A stretch of DNA of 64,000 bases from Macrosoma leucophasiata. Lineage: Eukaryota; Arthropoda; Insecta; Lepidoptera; Hedylidae. Below the pieces are notes generated by a model. That model ran no database searches. It was not told the origin of the DNA and saw only the letters and a list, made by a program, of their open reading frames with translations. The position numbers and the translations under genes were made by a program. The stretch is from assembly GCA_036365455.1 (NCBI GenBank), contig JAWQUS010000007.1:16694001-16758000 (forward strand). Direction: 5' to 3'. Below are positions 1-10,938 of the stretch, in pieces. Position 1 is the first letter of the stretch, and each line of letters starts with the position of its first letter.

Positions 1-150
1 TAATGAGCGATGTCTTGTGTTTACATTATCTAATTAACGAGAGCAGCGGCTCGTTACGCATTGCGCTCGCGCAAGTTCTTCACTTGTAATGATTTATTCT
101 GACATTAACAAAGACACGCTATTTCGCTCTAATTAATAATTCGCGCGCTA
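1..150. other. GC-richer unique stretch at the window edge
   Basis: There is no ORF of note. The stretch has more CG dinucleotides than its neighbours (GCGCTCGCGC near 64, CGCGCGC near 142) and several homeodomain-like TAATTA cores near 30 and 131. It could be regulatory, but only composition supports that. Confidence 0.2.
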
Positions 151-462
151 AACTAAACTTTGCTAATGAATAAGGAAAATAACGAAATAAAATTAATTAT
201 TTTTCACACCAAGTTATTTCATGTGATAGACTATATTCTATTGGTGTCACAGATCTGATGAAATATTTTGTGGCCATAAATACCACCGAATAATAGAATC
301 TAGGTAAAAAAAAAAGAAAAGAAAACATTTATTTGGACAGCACAGAGACATGACGATACAAATTGCCAGACGATTGGTACACGGGAACAATTAAACAAAA
401 AGCAAAAACAATAACAATTAAAAAAGAAAAAAAAAAGAGATTAAGTCACGGCTGGTCCAAAT

Positions 463-530
463 GGGAGCCCAGATCAGCTTCATGTCAAGTCGATAACAAT
501 CGACTTGACGCTGATTTTCATCTGGGACCC
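463..530 (+). repeat. Inverted repeat, pre-miRNA-sized hairpin
   Basis: The arms are 32 nt (463-494 and 499-530) around the loop AACA. The inner 11 pairs (GTCAAGTCGAT / ATCGACTTGAC) are perfect. A second 7-bp stem (CCCAGAT / ATCTGGG) follows after an internal loop. Size and imperfect pairing resemble a microRNA precursor, but nothing in the sequence shows transcription. The 68-codon ORF across it has no family resemblance. Confidence 0.45.
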
Positions 531-647
531 TGGTGTTTCACGGATGTCAAGCAGATCAAACAAATTTAAATTAATAATGGTTAACAATATATACTTACAT
601 ATTTTATCAGAAAAAATAATATAGCGTATTTACGATAATTTCACAGT

Positions 648-955
648 ACCTGGTTGACCGAGCTTCGCTCCGTAGCGATTTTTGAAAATTATATTTAGTA
701 TGAATTGCATATACGACTAACGTTAGTAGACTAATGGTTCTTCTATTCATCAATAGATGGCGTTAGTCGTCGGTTATGAAGAAAATTTATTATTAACTTG
801 GAACCGAGCTTTTCTTGGACCTGGAACCTAAATAAATCGATTTCTTGACCCGAAAAACCCCTAATCTGTAAGTTTCAAGAAAATCTTTTTAGCCGTTTCC
901 GAGATCTTGATTCTATATATATATACAAGAATTGCTCGTTTAAAGGTATTAGATA
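648..955. repeat. Dispersed repeat with GACCGAGCTTCGCTC start
   Basis: It begins ACCTGGTTGACCGAGCTTCG and ends ACAAGAATTGCTCGTTTAAA after a short TA microsatellite near 913-926. Both ends are familiar from memory as termini of a common lepidopteran interspersed repeat; no database was consulted. It contains a phrase of the type TTTTTAGCCGTTTCCGAGAT, often seen in such elements. There is no coding potential. Confidence 0.45.
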
Positions 956-1129
956 TATTCTTATTATACCATACATAAAAATAAATGTTTACAATGAATA
1001 TTTTTTACATAATATACTTATATTACGTATATAAACCGATAGTGTTAAAATATAGTAAACATATACATAGTATTACGTACCGAGTACAACAATAATTAAT
1101 ATTAAATCCATGACGACATAGCGTGGTGC

Positions 1130-1205
1130 GTCGGTAAAATGATAAGAGTGGTAGATACTATTTCTAAATAATAGTGTTCAGCATAATTACGTTCCGGATA
1201 GAAAA
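1130..1205 (+). repeat. Degenerate SINE-X fragment
   Basis: The phrases AATAGTGTTCAGCATAATTA and CGTTCCGGAT correspond to the middle of SINE-X (TAGTGTTCAGCACTATCGTG). Head and poly(A) tail are missing, so this is an old fragment. Confidence 0.4.
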
Positions 1206-1800
1206 TAAGTAATTATTATATAATCCCGTAATCACTGCACGGAGAAAAGCGCCGTGGTCTCAAGAGACCAACGTAAGCAAATATCTATGGAAACGTATTG
1301 TACTTAGCACATAAAGCTATGGGTACTCATTTATCAAAAATATGTTATTCTAAAATAGTTATCAACGAAACAGTGAACAAAACACGCGAGCATAATTGGC
1401 CGCGGGCCGAGTGCTTTCAACATTCTGAAGGGTAATATATGATGATCGATTAATATGGCTCTGCCACTCCTATTTGTATGGTTCTAAGTTTGCATCCATC
1501 ATCGATATAAGTACTGTGTTATTTATATGTTCTAACTTTATCAAAGTTTACTGAAATACATAAGTATATTTTTAATTTTGCATTTTTTGCATTAATTGGT
1601 TGCAAAATTTTTCTAAGCAAATGTCGATTTCTACAGTTAAACTGAACTACAGAACTAAGTAACTTTGTGTGGTTATTTATATTTCTGAGAACTGAATATA
1701 TTTCGACAAATTTACTATTGTGTGTACAAAGTGTTGTAAGGTGAATACTAGAAATTTTTAAATCTAGGTTCTGATTCATTGACTGACACTGATTCATTGT
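1206..1800. other. No gene seen; AT-rich
   Basis: It holds a small palindrome, TGGTCTCAAGAGACCA, near 1255 and a minus-strand ORF of 96 codons (1519-1809) without recognisable motifs. Nothing else is supported. Confidence 0.3.
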
Positions 1801-1980
1801 AGCTTCCAAGCATGCAGATCACATTGATGTTTAATGAATACTGAAGCCTTTAGACATCCACACAAAAACTGGAGGTCAAAATGCAGATGCATTGCCACCT
1901 CTGAGGGCTAAATTTTACCTCGGTGATAGTTATTACGATTTAAACAGAACACGACAGTGCTGAACACTACCGTTTTGTCT
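1801..1980 (-). repeat. SINE-X copy, diverged
   Basis: It matches the minus-sense element in order: AAGCATGCAGATCACATTGA, then a CTGCAGCC-like block, AAAATGCAGATGCATTGCCA, and ACACGACAGTGCTGAACACT. The A-tail and the head hairpin are both missing or decayed. It is truncated before the head, as 5'-truncated retroposed copies usually are. Confidence 0.6.
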
Positions 1981-2023
1981 ATTTGACATTTTAAGAAATT
2001 GTAACAGCCATAACTTATTAATG

Positions 2024-2450
2024 ACTAGCTGTGCCCGCGACTTCGTCGACGTGAGAAAAAATATGATTGTTCAGTATCTACCCGGACGAAGTCGTTTACG
2101 CAGCTAGTATAAAAGTAGCCTAAGTTACTCCTTATTACATCAGCTATCTGCCAGTGAAAGTCCCGTCAAATCGGAGACACTCAAATTCTATTTATTTGAA
2201 TGTAAGTATGTATGGATGTATGGAGATAAAAGTACCGTCAAAATCGGTCCAGCCGTTCCCAAGATTAGCCCCGCCAAACAGACAGACAGACAGACAGACC
2301 GACAAAAATTTTAAAAAGTGTTGTTTTGGTATATGTACCGTGTTTACATACATATGCATTTAGCAAAAAGCGGTTATTTTTATTTTACAAATAAATCTTT
2401 ACAAATAAATAAAATTGGAGTGTCCCAATTTTATTTATTTGTATAGATTT
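2024..2450 (+). repeat. Family D element with (CAGA)n tract, copy 1
   Basis: Family D is defined here by its start, ACTAGCTGTGCCCGCGACTT. This copy then carries a partly inverted repeat of the start near 2085 (GACGAAGTCGTTTACGCAGC), the phrase GTCAAAATCGGTCCAGCCGT, a (CAGA)n tract at 2278-2300, and an AT-rich end with ATTTATTTGTATAGATTTA. The copy at 7610-7962 has the same order. It is non-coding. The class is uncertain: SINE-like or Helitron-like. Confidence 0.6.
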
Positions 2451-2569
2451 ATTATGGAAGGTAATATACAACAAAAGATCTAAAAATGCTGTGAAAATTT
2501 TAAGCGTCTACTTGCTACCGTTATTATCTAGCAAAAAATATACGAAAAAAAACACATTTATTGTATGCC

Positions 2570-2718
2570 TTGGACCCCTTAACATTTTCATTTTCTTATT
2601 TTTAGTAATTAATTTTGTTTTTATAGCGGTAACAGAAATACATAATTTATGAAAATGTTAGCTTTTTAACTATCACTATTTATGAGATGTAGCCTGGTGA
2701 CAGACAGACGGACGGACG

Positions 2719-2749
<31 letters not shown>

Positions 2750-2945
2750 AGCGGAGGATTAGTAATCCATAGGGTCCGTTTTTACCTATTAGGTACGAAA
2801 CTCCCTAAAAGATAGAACTAAGATACAGAATAGCTTATAAATATTCGATATGATTCTTTAAATTGACATTACTTTTTTATATCTGAACCGATTCACGTGA
2901 AACAAACACTAAATGTTAAGTGAAACTTACCACAATATATTAGTG
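2570..2945 (+). repeat. Family G element with (GACG)n/(CAGA)n tract, copy 1
   Basis: This roughly 375-bp block has a second copy at 14530-14905. Shared phrases, in order: CATTTTCATTTTCTTATTTT, CAGCCTGGTGACAGA-like text, the GACG/CAGA repeat (2697-2750), GGGTCCGTTTTTACC, then ATGATTCTTTAAATT and TAAGTGAAACTTACCACAAT. No ORF. It is probably the 3' part or untranslated region of a retroelement, without proof. Confidence 0.55.
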
Positions 2946-3289
2946 AGATATAGAGTATAGTTATAGAGTAAGCTAATACAGAATATGTATATTATTATGT
3001 TGAAAACAAACGTGCTTAAATTTTCATATTACTGCAATTTTAACCATCATGGTCTATCAAAGTGATTTATTTATGTGGCCGCAAACTGGGACGCATGTTA
3101 CGTAGTTTATTAATTGATATTTACGTGAAATTCATGTGTCTGCATGTATTAAGGTTAGTTCATTGACATCTCTGTTATCTGTATTCTCGACTTAACGTTT
3201 GCTTATTCTTGCATACCCCTCTAAAATATAAATAATAAATAAAAATAAAAGCGAATTTTATTTTTTACAGAGATAGCTAAAGTCCTCTG
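2946..3289. other. No gene seen; AT-rich
   Basis: Unique AT-rich sequence. The minus-strand 80-codon ORF starting in the next block has no family resemblance. Confidence 0.3.
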
Positions 3290-3665
3290 AAACGGATTAC
3301 CGATTGTAGTATTTTTTTGTACATCCGGTAGGTCTATTTCCCCGAAGGTTTCCACTTTGACGTGGCGGGAAGGCTTAGTAGCCGGTGGTTGTTCCCACAC
3401 CGGCGATGCTATGAGAAACCCAGTGAGGAAGCGGCGTTTGGCGTGGCACTGCCCGCCACTCACTGCTGCGGGGAGGAGACGGTTGGGTAAGAAGTGTACG
3501 GGAATGTCGTTGGCCCTGTTGCCCTATCCCCAGCGGCCTTAGAGTAGTTCCGCCGTCTGACAGGGATGTAGTGGGATCGCGGGGATTCTGCTGAGGCTCC
3601 TACTCCTTCGACGCTCCCGCTCCCTCGAGGCCGAACTATGTGCCCGATCCCTCCACCCAGGCATC
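3290..3665. repeat. GC-rich block, probably a retroelement remnant
   Basis: Composition changes sharply from the AT-rich flanks. Text such as GTTGCCCTATCCCCAGCGGC and TTCCGCCGTCTGACAGGGAT is compatible with the 3' region of a non-LTR element. Short ORFs on both strands (3221-3463 minus, 3357-3542 plus) overlap without recognisable motifs. No second copy exists in this window, so repeat status is inferred from composition. Confidence 0.3.
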
Positions 3666-3769
3666 TTGGAACGTCTGGTGATAGAGAAGATAAAGATTTT
3701 TCATTGCAGAAGCATTACCACTCAAGCCTCACGTAAGTCCTCACCTTTAGCTTCTTTGCTAGAAATACG

Positions 3770-4085
3770 TAGTCATGGCAACCAATTATACGTCCCACTA
3801 CTGGGCACGAGTCTCTCCCCTTTTTGGGGGGAGGCCTGGAGCTTACTCCACGACGCTGCTCCAATGCGGATTGGTGGAGGTGGGTTAGTGGCCAACGGGC
3901 TGTCGGATGTTTTCAAACCGCCCATAAGGTCTCCAACAAGGATTAACGACTGCTATCTATTAATAGCAACCAGGACCGACGGCTTAACGTGCCCTCCGAA
4001 GCACGAAAACGCGCATTTAATTTGCCACTAGCGGTCACCCATCACACTACCCGACCGTGCCCGTAGTGCGGGCCATGCGCGCTTT
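3770..4085 (+). repeat. Dispersed repeat with CGTCCCACTACTGGGCA
   Basis: CGTCCCACTACTGGGCACGA, followed by a pyrimidine/GGGG stretch, ATGCGGATTGGTGGAGG, and GGCTTAACGTGCCCTCCGAA, matches a short repeat that is very common in moths and butterflies (recognised from memory). It creates a spurious 121-codon ORF at 3666-4031. It seems to sit inside the first unit of the degenerate array that follows. Confidence 0.55.
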
Positions 4086-4130
4086 ACGACAATAATGCGG
4101 AAGCATAATCCGGTTTCAGAAAACCGCAAC

Positions 4131-5690
4131 CATCTCTGTCTTATTATGAAATGACCGTTAGAGTATTAGGTCAGCAGAGCTGTATTTCGAGGGTTCATCT
4201 TGGTATCCCATTGTTTACCGGAGTTCCGTCTGGCCGCATCCAGACAGAACTAAACAAACGGTAAACAATAAGCTCTACACAATAATGTGTTTCCGCTGCT
4301 TCAGGCTTTAATGTGAACTTACCGTAATTAAATTTGTTTGAAATTTTCCAATACAAACAAAATATATTATATACTTTTTTTTCTTGACTGATCAATTTAA
4401 TTTAATTCTTCTTTGGTGTTTTTTGACACATTTATAAGAAAGTGAAGATTTTATCTAAAGATCTTTTTTTTGTTCATTACAATATTTATAAGAAAGTGAA
4501 GATTTTATCTAAAGATCTTCTTTTTGTTCGTTACAATTTGATAATATAGCCTGGACAAGTAAAAACGACATTAATTCAAATTGAGTATACTTATCCTGCA
4601 ACATTATTCTGTCATATTGTAATTTGTAACAATATTAAACAACACTCTGTATTTCTTAAGGAGCTCTAATCAGTTTTCAATGCAGAAGCATTACCACTCT
4701 TAAGGCCTCTTTGCCATAAATTACGATATGATGCAATGGCAATGATGTGTAAACATGAACTGATTATTATTTTATAGTGCAACAAAACGCGAGCATCTAT
4801 GTCTAAGGTACTATCAAATTACATAATACAAAACAGTAAAATTTGGGAAGACCGCTTAAACTGCATCAGGTCAACTGTATTCCAAAGGTTCATCTCGATA
4901 TCTCATTGTTTACCAGAGTTCCGTTTGGATGCCGCCTCACTCTACACAATAATGCGGTTCTGCTCCTTCAGGCTATAACGCGAACTTATTAAATTTGTTC
5001 CAAATTTTCTTATTAAATCAAAATACGAGTATCTACACTTTTCTTCACTGATCAACTTACTTTAATTCTTCACTGGCGTTATTTGACGTAGACGTTTTTA
5101 TTAGAATTTCTATGCACAGGTTCGAAAAAACAATATGACTTAACTCAAACTGAGTATACTTTTTACCATTTCAAGTATGCCTGAAAAAATAAAATTGATC
5201 TTAGTTTAATAAAAAAATACTTTTGAATCATATAACTTAAACAACAAGAATATACAGAAACATAATCACCCTTTAAGCCTCAGCTTAACCCTCTTTTTCT
5301 AAGAAATTAGAAGGTCAATAGCAATGATGTATGTCTTGATTATTATTTTACAATGCAACAAACTAGTATCTTTGTCATGCTATGAAATAACATTGATATA
5401 AATAGCAAAATTTGGGTAGACCGTTAGAATTAGCTAGGTCAGCTGTATTCCGAGGGTTCATCTCGGTATCTCATTGTTTACCGGAGTTCCGTTTGGATGC
5501 GGTCTCACTCTACACAATAATGTGGATCCGCTCCTTCAGGCTATAATACGAACTTGGCATAATTAAATTTGTTTGAAACTTTCTTGTTCAAACAACATCT
5601 ATACTTTTTTTTTCTTAACTGATCAACTTACTTTAATTCTTCTTCGACGTAATTTGACGTACTCGTATTAACAAGAAAGCGAAAATTTTG
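4131..5690 (+). repeat. Degenerate tandem array, three related units
   Basis: The block (GGTTCATCTCGGTATCTCAT, then TTGTTTACCGGAGTTCCG, CTACACAATAATG, CTTCAGGCT, ACTGATCAACTTACTTTAAT) occurs three times, with the TTCATCT anchor at 4194, 4889 and 5457, so spacings are 695 and 568. The order is the same each time and divergence is clear. The first unit holds an extra inverted piece near 4240-4270 (CCAGACAGAACTAAACAAAC) mirroring the text just before it. This looks like an old satellite-like multiplication, now decayed. No gene is present. Confidence 0.65.
4430..4537 (+). repeat. 54-bp direct tandem duplication
   Basis: 4430-4483 and 4484-4537 are near-identical, both starting ATTTATAAGAAAGTGAAGAT and differing at only a few positions near the end. 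It lies inside the first unit of the array and is younger than the array itself. Confidence 0.8.
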
Positions 5691-5698
5691 TCTTATAT

Positions 5699-5822
5699 AG
5701 GTATGTATGTATGTATGTATGTATCTTCACGCCAGGTCCCTAACGGGGAAGGCAGAGAGTGTAGAGCGCCAGACATCCCCGTTCTGACAAACCTCTCGTG
5801 CCTCGTCTACCTTCATCTAATA
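5699..5822 (-). mobile_element. LINE 3' tail fragment with (ATAC)n
   Basis: Minus sense, it reads ...GCCTTCCCCGTTAGGGACCT, GGCGTGAAGATAC and then (ATAC)n. The LINE end at 29520-29573 has the same GTGAAGATACATACATAC terminus. The (TATG)n run at 5701-5726 is the element's tail. Strongly 5'-truncated; no RT motifs remain. Confidence 0.65.
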
Positions 5823-6295
5823 TAGGTGGATAAGATAATACGAATTACAACGACGAATAATGAATAACATAATTAATTTAGTCGCAAAACATTAGAATAT
5901 TATGACATAAACAACACTCTGTGTGTTTCATGAAGCTGTAATCATTTGAATTCCACTAATTATTGTTGTTTTACTCATAAAATGATGGTTTTAAATGTTT
6001 TTAATACTTTCATGACATTGCTGTTCATCAGTGCTTATAAATGTATCTTAGTAATTAATGTACTAAGTTAATCGTGAAGTTACATGCCATAGAAGGGATG
6101 AGGATATTGAAAACCTCATCTATTTTATTTCGTTGCAAGATTAGCAAGCTAACAATAGCTTTGTAGAAACCATCAAAAGCTCTAATGTCGAGTTATGGAC
6201 GGACCCAAAATGAATCATCAATAAATGTCTATAAACATCTATCAACACGCAAATTAACCAAATTTACAGTAAGTCAAACAAAAGAACATCATCTA
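5823..6295. other. No gene seen; AT-rich
   Basis: AT-rich sequence without repeats or ORFs that can be named. Confidence 0.3.
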
Positions 6296-6560
6296 CGAAA
6301 AGGAACTCTTTTACCCGAGGGCGGTTGTGTTAATTGATGTATTCTTACTCCACTGTGAGCTTTTTCCGATTGCTCTCTCTGGATACGAAGGGGGGCATTT
6401 ATGTGGTGTGGGGTATAGATAAAACGAGGGTAGATCGCCAATAACTTGCTCCATTGTTCGTTGGCGGCTGACTTAATAAGTTCGCCGAATTTATTATGAT
6501 TTGTATCCTCTCTTGTTGTCTTATTACTTATTACGATCCTTTTAAACATATCGAACAAAT
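6296..6560. other. GC-richer unique island, possible conserved non-coding DNA
   Basis: Overlapped by an 89-codon minus ORF (6289-6558) with no known motif and no splice or promoter context. The stretch has no repeat similarity elsewhere in the window and contrasts with AT-rich flanks. It may be a regulatory element or chance. Confidence 0.2.
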
Positions 6561-7609
6561 TGTGTATACATGTGAGCGTGTGTCACAGCTCATGTTTCTA
6601 TACTTGTTTTTATTGGATGTCGTTGCGACGTTATTTCATTTAATACGATTTTTTCTATGTACGCCAAATAAAACTGTACTCACAACTGTGCTTGTTTTAT
6701 TTTATTTACGTTGTTTACGTGTCTTTAAATGTAAGGTCTAAAAAACTAACGATGTAAAATCGGCGAAAATAAAAAAACAAAATTTGTTAGTTAGACGATT
6801 TTACGATAGGATTTTCGTCGATTTTTTGTAATCGGTTTGAGCATCAACATTCATGTTATGGCAAGTAAAAAAAACTTTTTTTATTTTATTTAATTTTTTT
6901 CCATAATATTTTTAGCAACAAATTATCAACTTTACCTTTATTTGTTCGTTTGACTATCATACGTTTAGACCTTTTCCCGCTATCTGAACATAACGTTAAG
7001 ATTTTCGTCAATTTCACACTAAAATGTATTAGTTCTGATCTCGACAGCATTAAGTATGTGTCACCATTGGTCCAGAAACAGTTCTTCATTGGCCATCACG
7101 CGGCAGTTCGCGTTGATCGTAAATATCTCGAGTGTGAATTTCGTCCGCTGGCGTACCACAAAGCAGCATTGTTTCTCCCTTATATTTTATTTACTTTGAC
7201 ACATTCCTTAAATTCTACTCGTATCACCAGTTAAGTGACCTGCATATATACTTCAATATAAAAAAGGAACTTTGCTTTGATCTTTACATATTAATTACTT
7301 TATTTTTTACCCAACCGTTCTTAATAAACCTTTATGTTATACAAATGTAAATCATTTTTTTTTTGATAATTGTTAACACTTATTAATACAATTATTTTAC
7401 TTGTAGGTATCTTATATCTAGCGTAAACTATAGTTAAACTAAATCGTTCAGATTACGATACTTGCATCTAAGGTTCCAACTCCTACACTCGTACTCCTTC
7501 ACACTTGCGTTTCCTTCATAGATTCAACTTCTAAGACCAAGTCGCTCTTTGCCAATGATTCATCTTGTCAGTTATTGATTATACTGATGTCTGTTGCGTT
7601 TATTAGGAT
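6561..7609. other. No gene seen; AT-rich with short overlapping ORFs
   Basis: Two opposing ORFs (6886-7089 minus, 6950-7234 plus) overlap and show no domain. Several poly(T) and poly(A) runs are present. Nothing is supported. Confidence 0.3.
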
Positions 7610-7962
7610 ACTAGCTGTGCCCGCGACTTCGTTCGCGTGATAATTTGTGATTATTCAATATCGACCCGGAAGAAGTCGTGGGCGCAGCTAGTATAAAAGT
7701 AGCCTAAGTTACTCCATATTATATAAGCTATCTGCCAGGGAAAGTCCCGTCAAAATCGGTCCAGCCGTTCTCCGGGATTAACGTTGGTCCAGCCGTTCCC
7801 CGGGATTAGCGGGCACAAACAGACAGACAGACAGAGAGACAGACAAAAATTGTAAAAAAAAATGTTTTGGTATATGTACCGTGTATACATACATAGGCAT
7901 TTAGTCAAGCGGTTATTTTTATATTACAAACAGATACTGCAATTTTATTTATTTGTATAGAT
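7610..7962 (+). repeat. Family D element with (CAGA)n tract, copy 2
   Basis: Same order as 2024-2450: ACTAGCTGTGCCCGCGACTT, inverted echo GGAAGAAGTCGTGGGCGCAG, GTATAAAAGTAGCCTAAGTT, GTCCCGTCAAAATCGGTCCA, (CAGA)n, TGTTTTGGTATATGTACCGT, and ATTTATTTGTATAGATA. An internal phrase (GGTCCAGCCGTTC plus CCGGGATTA) is duplicated at 7759-7810, which distinguishes it from copy 1. Confidence 0.65.
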
Positions 7963-8131
7963 AAGTACATTTTTTTCATTTTCGATCTCTATAATTATTA
8001 TAATATTTTCATCCCTTAGTTCCCCAGTTCTTTAAAATTATTTATTTACTCTTCACCTTGAAACAATCCTGACTAATTCACGCTCTTTGCTAAGCTATAA
8101 TAATATGCTCCTATATTGATTTGATTTTATC

Positions 8132-8306
8132 TTTTTTTTAGGTAATAGAGGAAGTGGCAAATAAGCACGCAGTTCACATTGATGTTAATTGATGACTGTA
8201 GCCTATAGACACTTACACAAAGACCAAGGTTAAAATGCAGATACGTTACCACTCCTGAGGCCTAAGGTGTTATGTCTCTGTTCCGCAAATTACAGGGCCG
8301 TACATA
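8132..8306 (-). repeat. SINE-X copy, 5'-truncated
   Basis: It starts with a T-run (minus-sense A-tail), then GAAGTGGCAAATAAGCACGC, TCACATTGATGTTAA, AAAATGCAGATACGTTACCA, and ends at ACAGGGCCGTACATA. The head half is missing. Truncation at the head with an intact tail fits reverse transcription starting from a poly(A) tail. Confidence 0.75.
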
Positions 8307-8917
8307 TGCCGTTATCTGCAAAGTTTTCGTCATTGTGACATACAACCAAACTGTAAAATATAATATCTGTAAAATGTTCGTTACAAACATTATTAAAACC
8401 AAAAAAACACAATTACACCTTGTAATGACCAGTTTCTTAAATTTTTCGTGTTCACAGACGACGATATAATCAGCATAAACATGTCGGTGAATTTGACGCG
8501 TGATGTATATGTAATGTTGAGATATAAATTTTACAGAAAATACCTTACGATAATTTATTTTTTAATTCGTAAGAACTGACTTATATCTGAATACTTTGCC
8601 AACTTCTGTACATGATGATTAAGATGAATCCAAAAAACAGTTTTGTCTCTTTTCGAACACTATATGGTTTGACATAGTGTCGTTGTGTTATACTATTTGT
8701 CTTGGACTAGTAGGAATAAAATTAATTAGAAATTACGTGCGCCGTAAGAAAATATCTGATTTTTTGTTGTTGTTTTATCATTAGGTATACAACGGTCGAA
8801 TGTAGTAGTCGATATAGTCTATACATACTCGGTGAACTTATTTATGCCTTTACAATACAATAAAGGTTCCATGTAGGCCACGGAATCCTAAAAACTGTAA
8901 ATTTAACTGTTACTATC
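8307..8917. other. No gene seen; AT-rich
   Basis: The ORF at 8272-8469 runs out of the SINE copy and is not a gene. Nothing else is supported. Confidence 0.3.
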
Positions 8918-9124
8918 ACTGGTGGTAGAGCTCCAGTGACGAAGCTCGCGGGCGTAGGCACCACCGCATTACCTAATATACTTGCCGATAAATGGTAGTG
9001 TTCAGCAATATCGTGTTCCGGTTAGGTGGTAATGTACGGCCCTGTAATTTCCAACACAGAGGCATAACACCTTAGGCCTCAGGAGTGGTAACGTATCTGC
9101 ATTTTGACCCTGGTTTTGTGTGGT
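8918..9124 (+). repeat. SINE-X copy with intact head, tail missing
   Basis: It starts ACTGGTGGTAGAGCTCCAGT with the head hairpin GAGCTCC/GGAGCTC largely kept, and proceeds through TAAATGGTAGTGTTCAGCA and GGCCTCAGGAGTGGTAACGT to TTTTGTGTGG. It stops abruptly where the mariner region begins, so its tail was lost or replaced. Confidence 0.75.
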
Positions 9125-9279
9125 TTGGAAACTACAAGGAGACATGACATCTTTTTAAATTTACCGTCATTTGTTAGTATGTCTTCTATTGATTTATTGT
9201 GCGCAGTTTCATTCCGATACTGCACAATATAAATTTTCTGTGATTATTTGTTTGAAGCATTCTGACGCGATTTTCAATA

Positions 9280-10869
9280 ATGGAGAAAATTGAACATCGT
9301 GCAGTCATTAAGTACCTCAATAAAAAAGGCCTGTCACCAAAAGACATCCCACACATCAGACAGTGGGCACTTTGGGGGAGTCTGCTCCATCGTATTCCAG
9401 TGTCAAGAAGTGGGTAGCTGAGTTTAAACGCGGTCGTGAGAGCATTGAAGATGATCCTAGGAGTGGACGGCCTACAACCTCTACCACGAAAGAAAACATC
9501 GATAAAATTTGTGATCTCGTACTGGGTGATCGACGTTTGACCATCGGTAAGATAGCTGAGACAACAGACATTAATTATGGCCGGGTGCAACACATAATAA
9601 CGAAAGAATTGGGATTCCATAAGGTTTCTGCTCGCTGGGTCCCGAGGTTGCTTTCAGCTGAACAAAAACGAGTTCGATTCACAATTTCGCGAGACTGTTT
9701 GGAACTTTTTGAGACTGATCCCGAGGACTTTTTGTCTAGATTTGTTACCATGGATGAAAGCTGGGTTCACCACCATATTCCTGAATCAAAGCAACAATCC
9801 AAACAGTGGAAAAGATCTGACTCACCTACACCGAAAAAGGCTAAGGTCGTTTTGTCGACTAACAAAGCCATGGCTTCTGTTTTTTGGGATGCGAAGGGCA
9901 TTTTTTTGTAGATTATTTACCGAAAGGTCAAACTATTAATTTTAGTTATTATTGTAACCTTTTACGAAGACTCCGAGAAGAAATGTGCAAATTATTTTAA
10001 TATCGCTGTTGGCGTTCCACACTCTTTGCCTACCCCGAAAGGGACTTGGCGTGAAGATACATACATACTTATATGAATTTGTCTTTACTTGCAAATTATG
10101 TATTTCAGAACGCATACTAGCTCTCTTATGTTCTGCACTCTAAAACATAAATTTCATAATTAACCTCTTATTGTACCTTAAAATTATACATTGCACTATC
10201 TGTTTGTTTTGCGTATACTACTTGATCGAAACTGGTTATCGACATGTATCGTATTCTATGAATATGAAGTACATTGGAAATTAGCTACTAAGTTCTATCG
10301 GTTATAATTGAATATGTTTGGGCGAGATTCTTACCTTGCCGTAACACAGTTTCGACTAGCACGGAAGGTAAAAAAATAATAATCTGTGTACCGCCAACTT
10401 ATCAATTATTTCTTTTCATAAGTAATGATAATGTATCGCTTTTGTCGTTTTGTTATTCACGAACTAAATGTACTTATGTAATAGGTATAATATGATTTTA
10501 AATAAATTTACTGTTTACTGTTACTGTTAAAATAAAAGAAAAAAGTTGCGTAAGAAAGTTTTGTTCCAACAAGACAATGCACGTGTTCACACTTCGGTTG
10601 AAACAATGTCTGTAATCCATGATTGTGGCTACGAATTGCTGCCCCACCCACCTTATTCGCCGGATTTAGCCCCCTCAGATTATCATTTATTTACAAATTT
10701 AAAAAAACATTTGGGTGGCTCGAAATTTTCGACCAAAGATGAGGTGATAGTCGCAGTAAACGAGTATTTCGCCGACCTTCCGGAATCTTTTTTTTTCGAG
10801 GGGATAAACAAGTTGCAGTTCAGGTGGAAGAAGTGTGTTGAGCTAGATGGAGACTATGTCGAAAAATAA
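9280..10869 (+). pseudogene. Broken mariner transposase
   Basis: Mariner transposases cut and paste the element at TA targets using a D,D34D catalytic triad. The start is the ATG at 9280 ([20 protein letters not shown]), a typical mariner N-terminus. The frame shifts near 9355, and the main body continues in another frame (9363-9908) with the helix-turn-helix region and the [12 protein letters not shown] motif. The first catalytic Asp is in MDESWVH (codon 9753-9755). A T-run near 9901-9908 shifts frame again. After an insertion the protein resumes near 10530 with the second Asp in FQQDNARVH (10573-10575) and the third in APSDYHLF (10678-10680), 34 residues apart, and ends DYVEK. The triad survives, but two shifts and an insertion make the gene dead. 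Confidence 0.9.
9990..10528. repeat. Insertion splitting the mariner transposase
   Basis: Mariner coding text stops after the codons for LRREEMCK near 9985 and resumes near 10530. The inserted block opens with a LINE tail fragment (GGGACTTGGCGTGAAGATAC plus ATACATAC, about 10010-10072), then AT-rich text, and ends in a TTACTG-type short repeat (10510-10528) that may itself be a retroelement tail. No target duplication could be fixed. Two successive insertions are possible. Confidence 0.55.
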
Positions 10870-10938
10870 AAATAAAATTAGACCCACTTTTCTTTCATTT
10901 TCTTGGTCGGGCTTCGAACTTTTGGATCCACCCTCGTA

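Larger units (their letters stand above)
9133..10938 (+). mobile_element. Mariner-family DNA transposon, decayed and interrupted
   Basis: The 3' end is clear: TCGGGCTTCGAACTTTTGGA followed by TCCACCCTCG and a TA dinucleotide, a typical mariner inverted terminal repeat. The 5' end is less sure: TA at 9133 followed by CAAGGAGACATGAC can be aligned to the 3' terminus only loosely. The transposase lies between. A foreign block splits the coding region near 9990-10528. The element is inactive. The exact left boundary is an inference. Confidence 0.7.

Noticed and set aside
3666..4031. 121-codon ORF as a gene
   Set aside because: It is open because it crosses a common dispersed repeat (CGTCCCACTACTGGGCA type).
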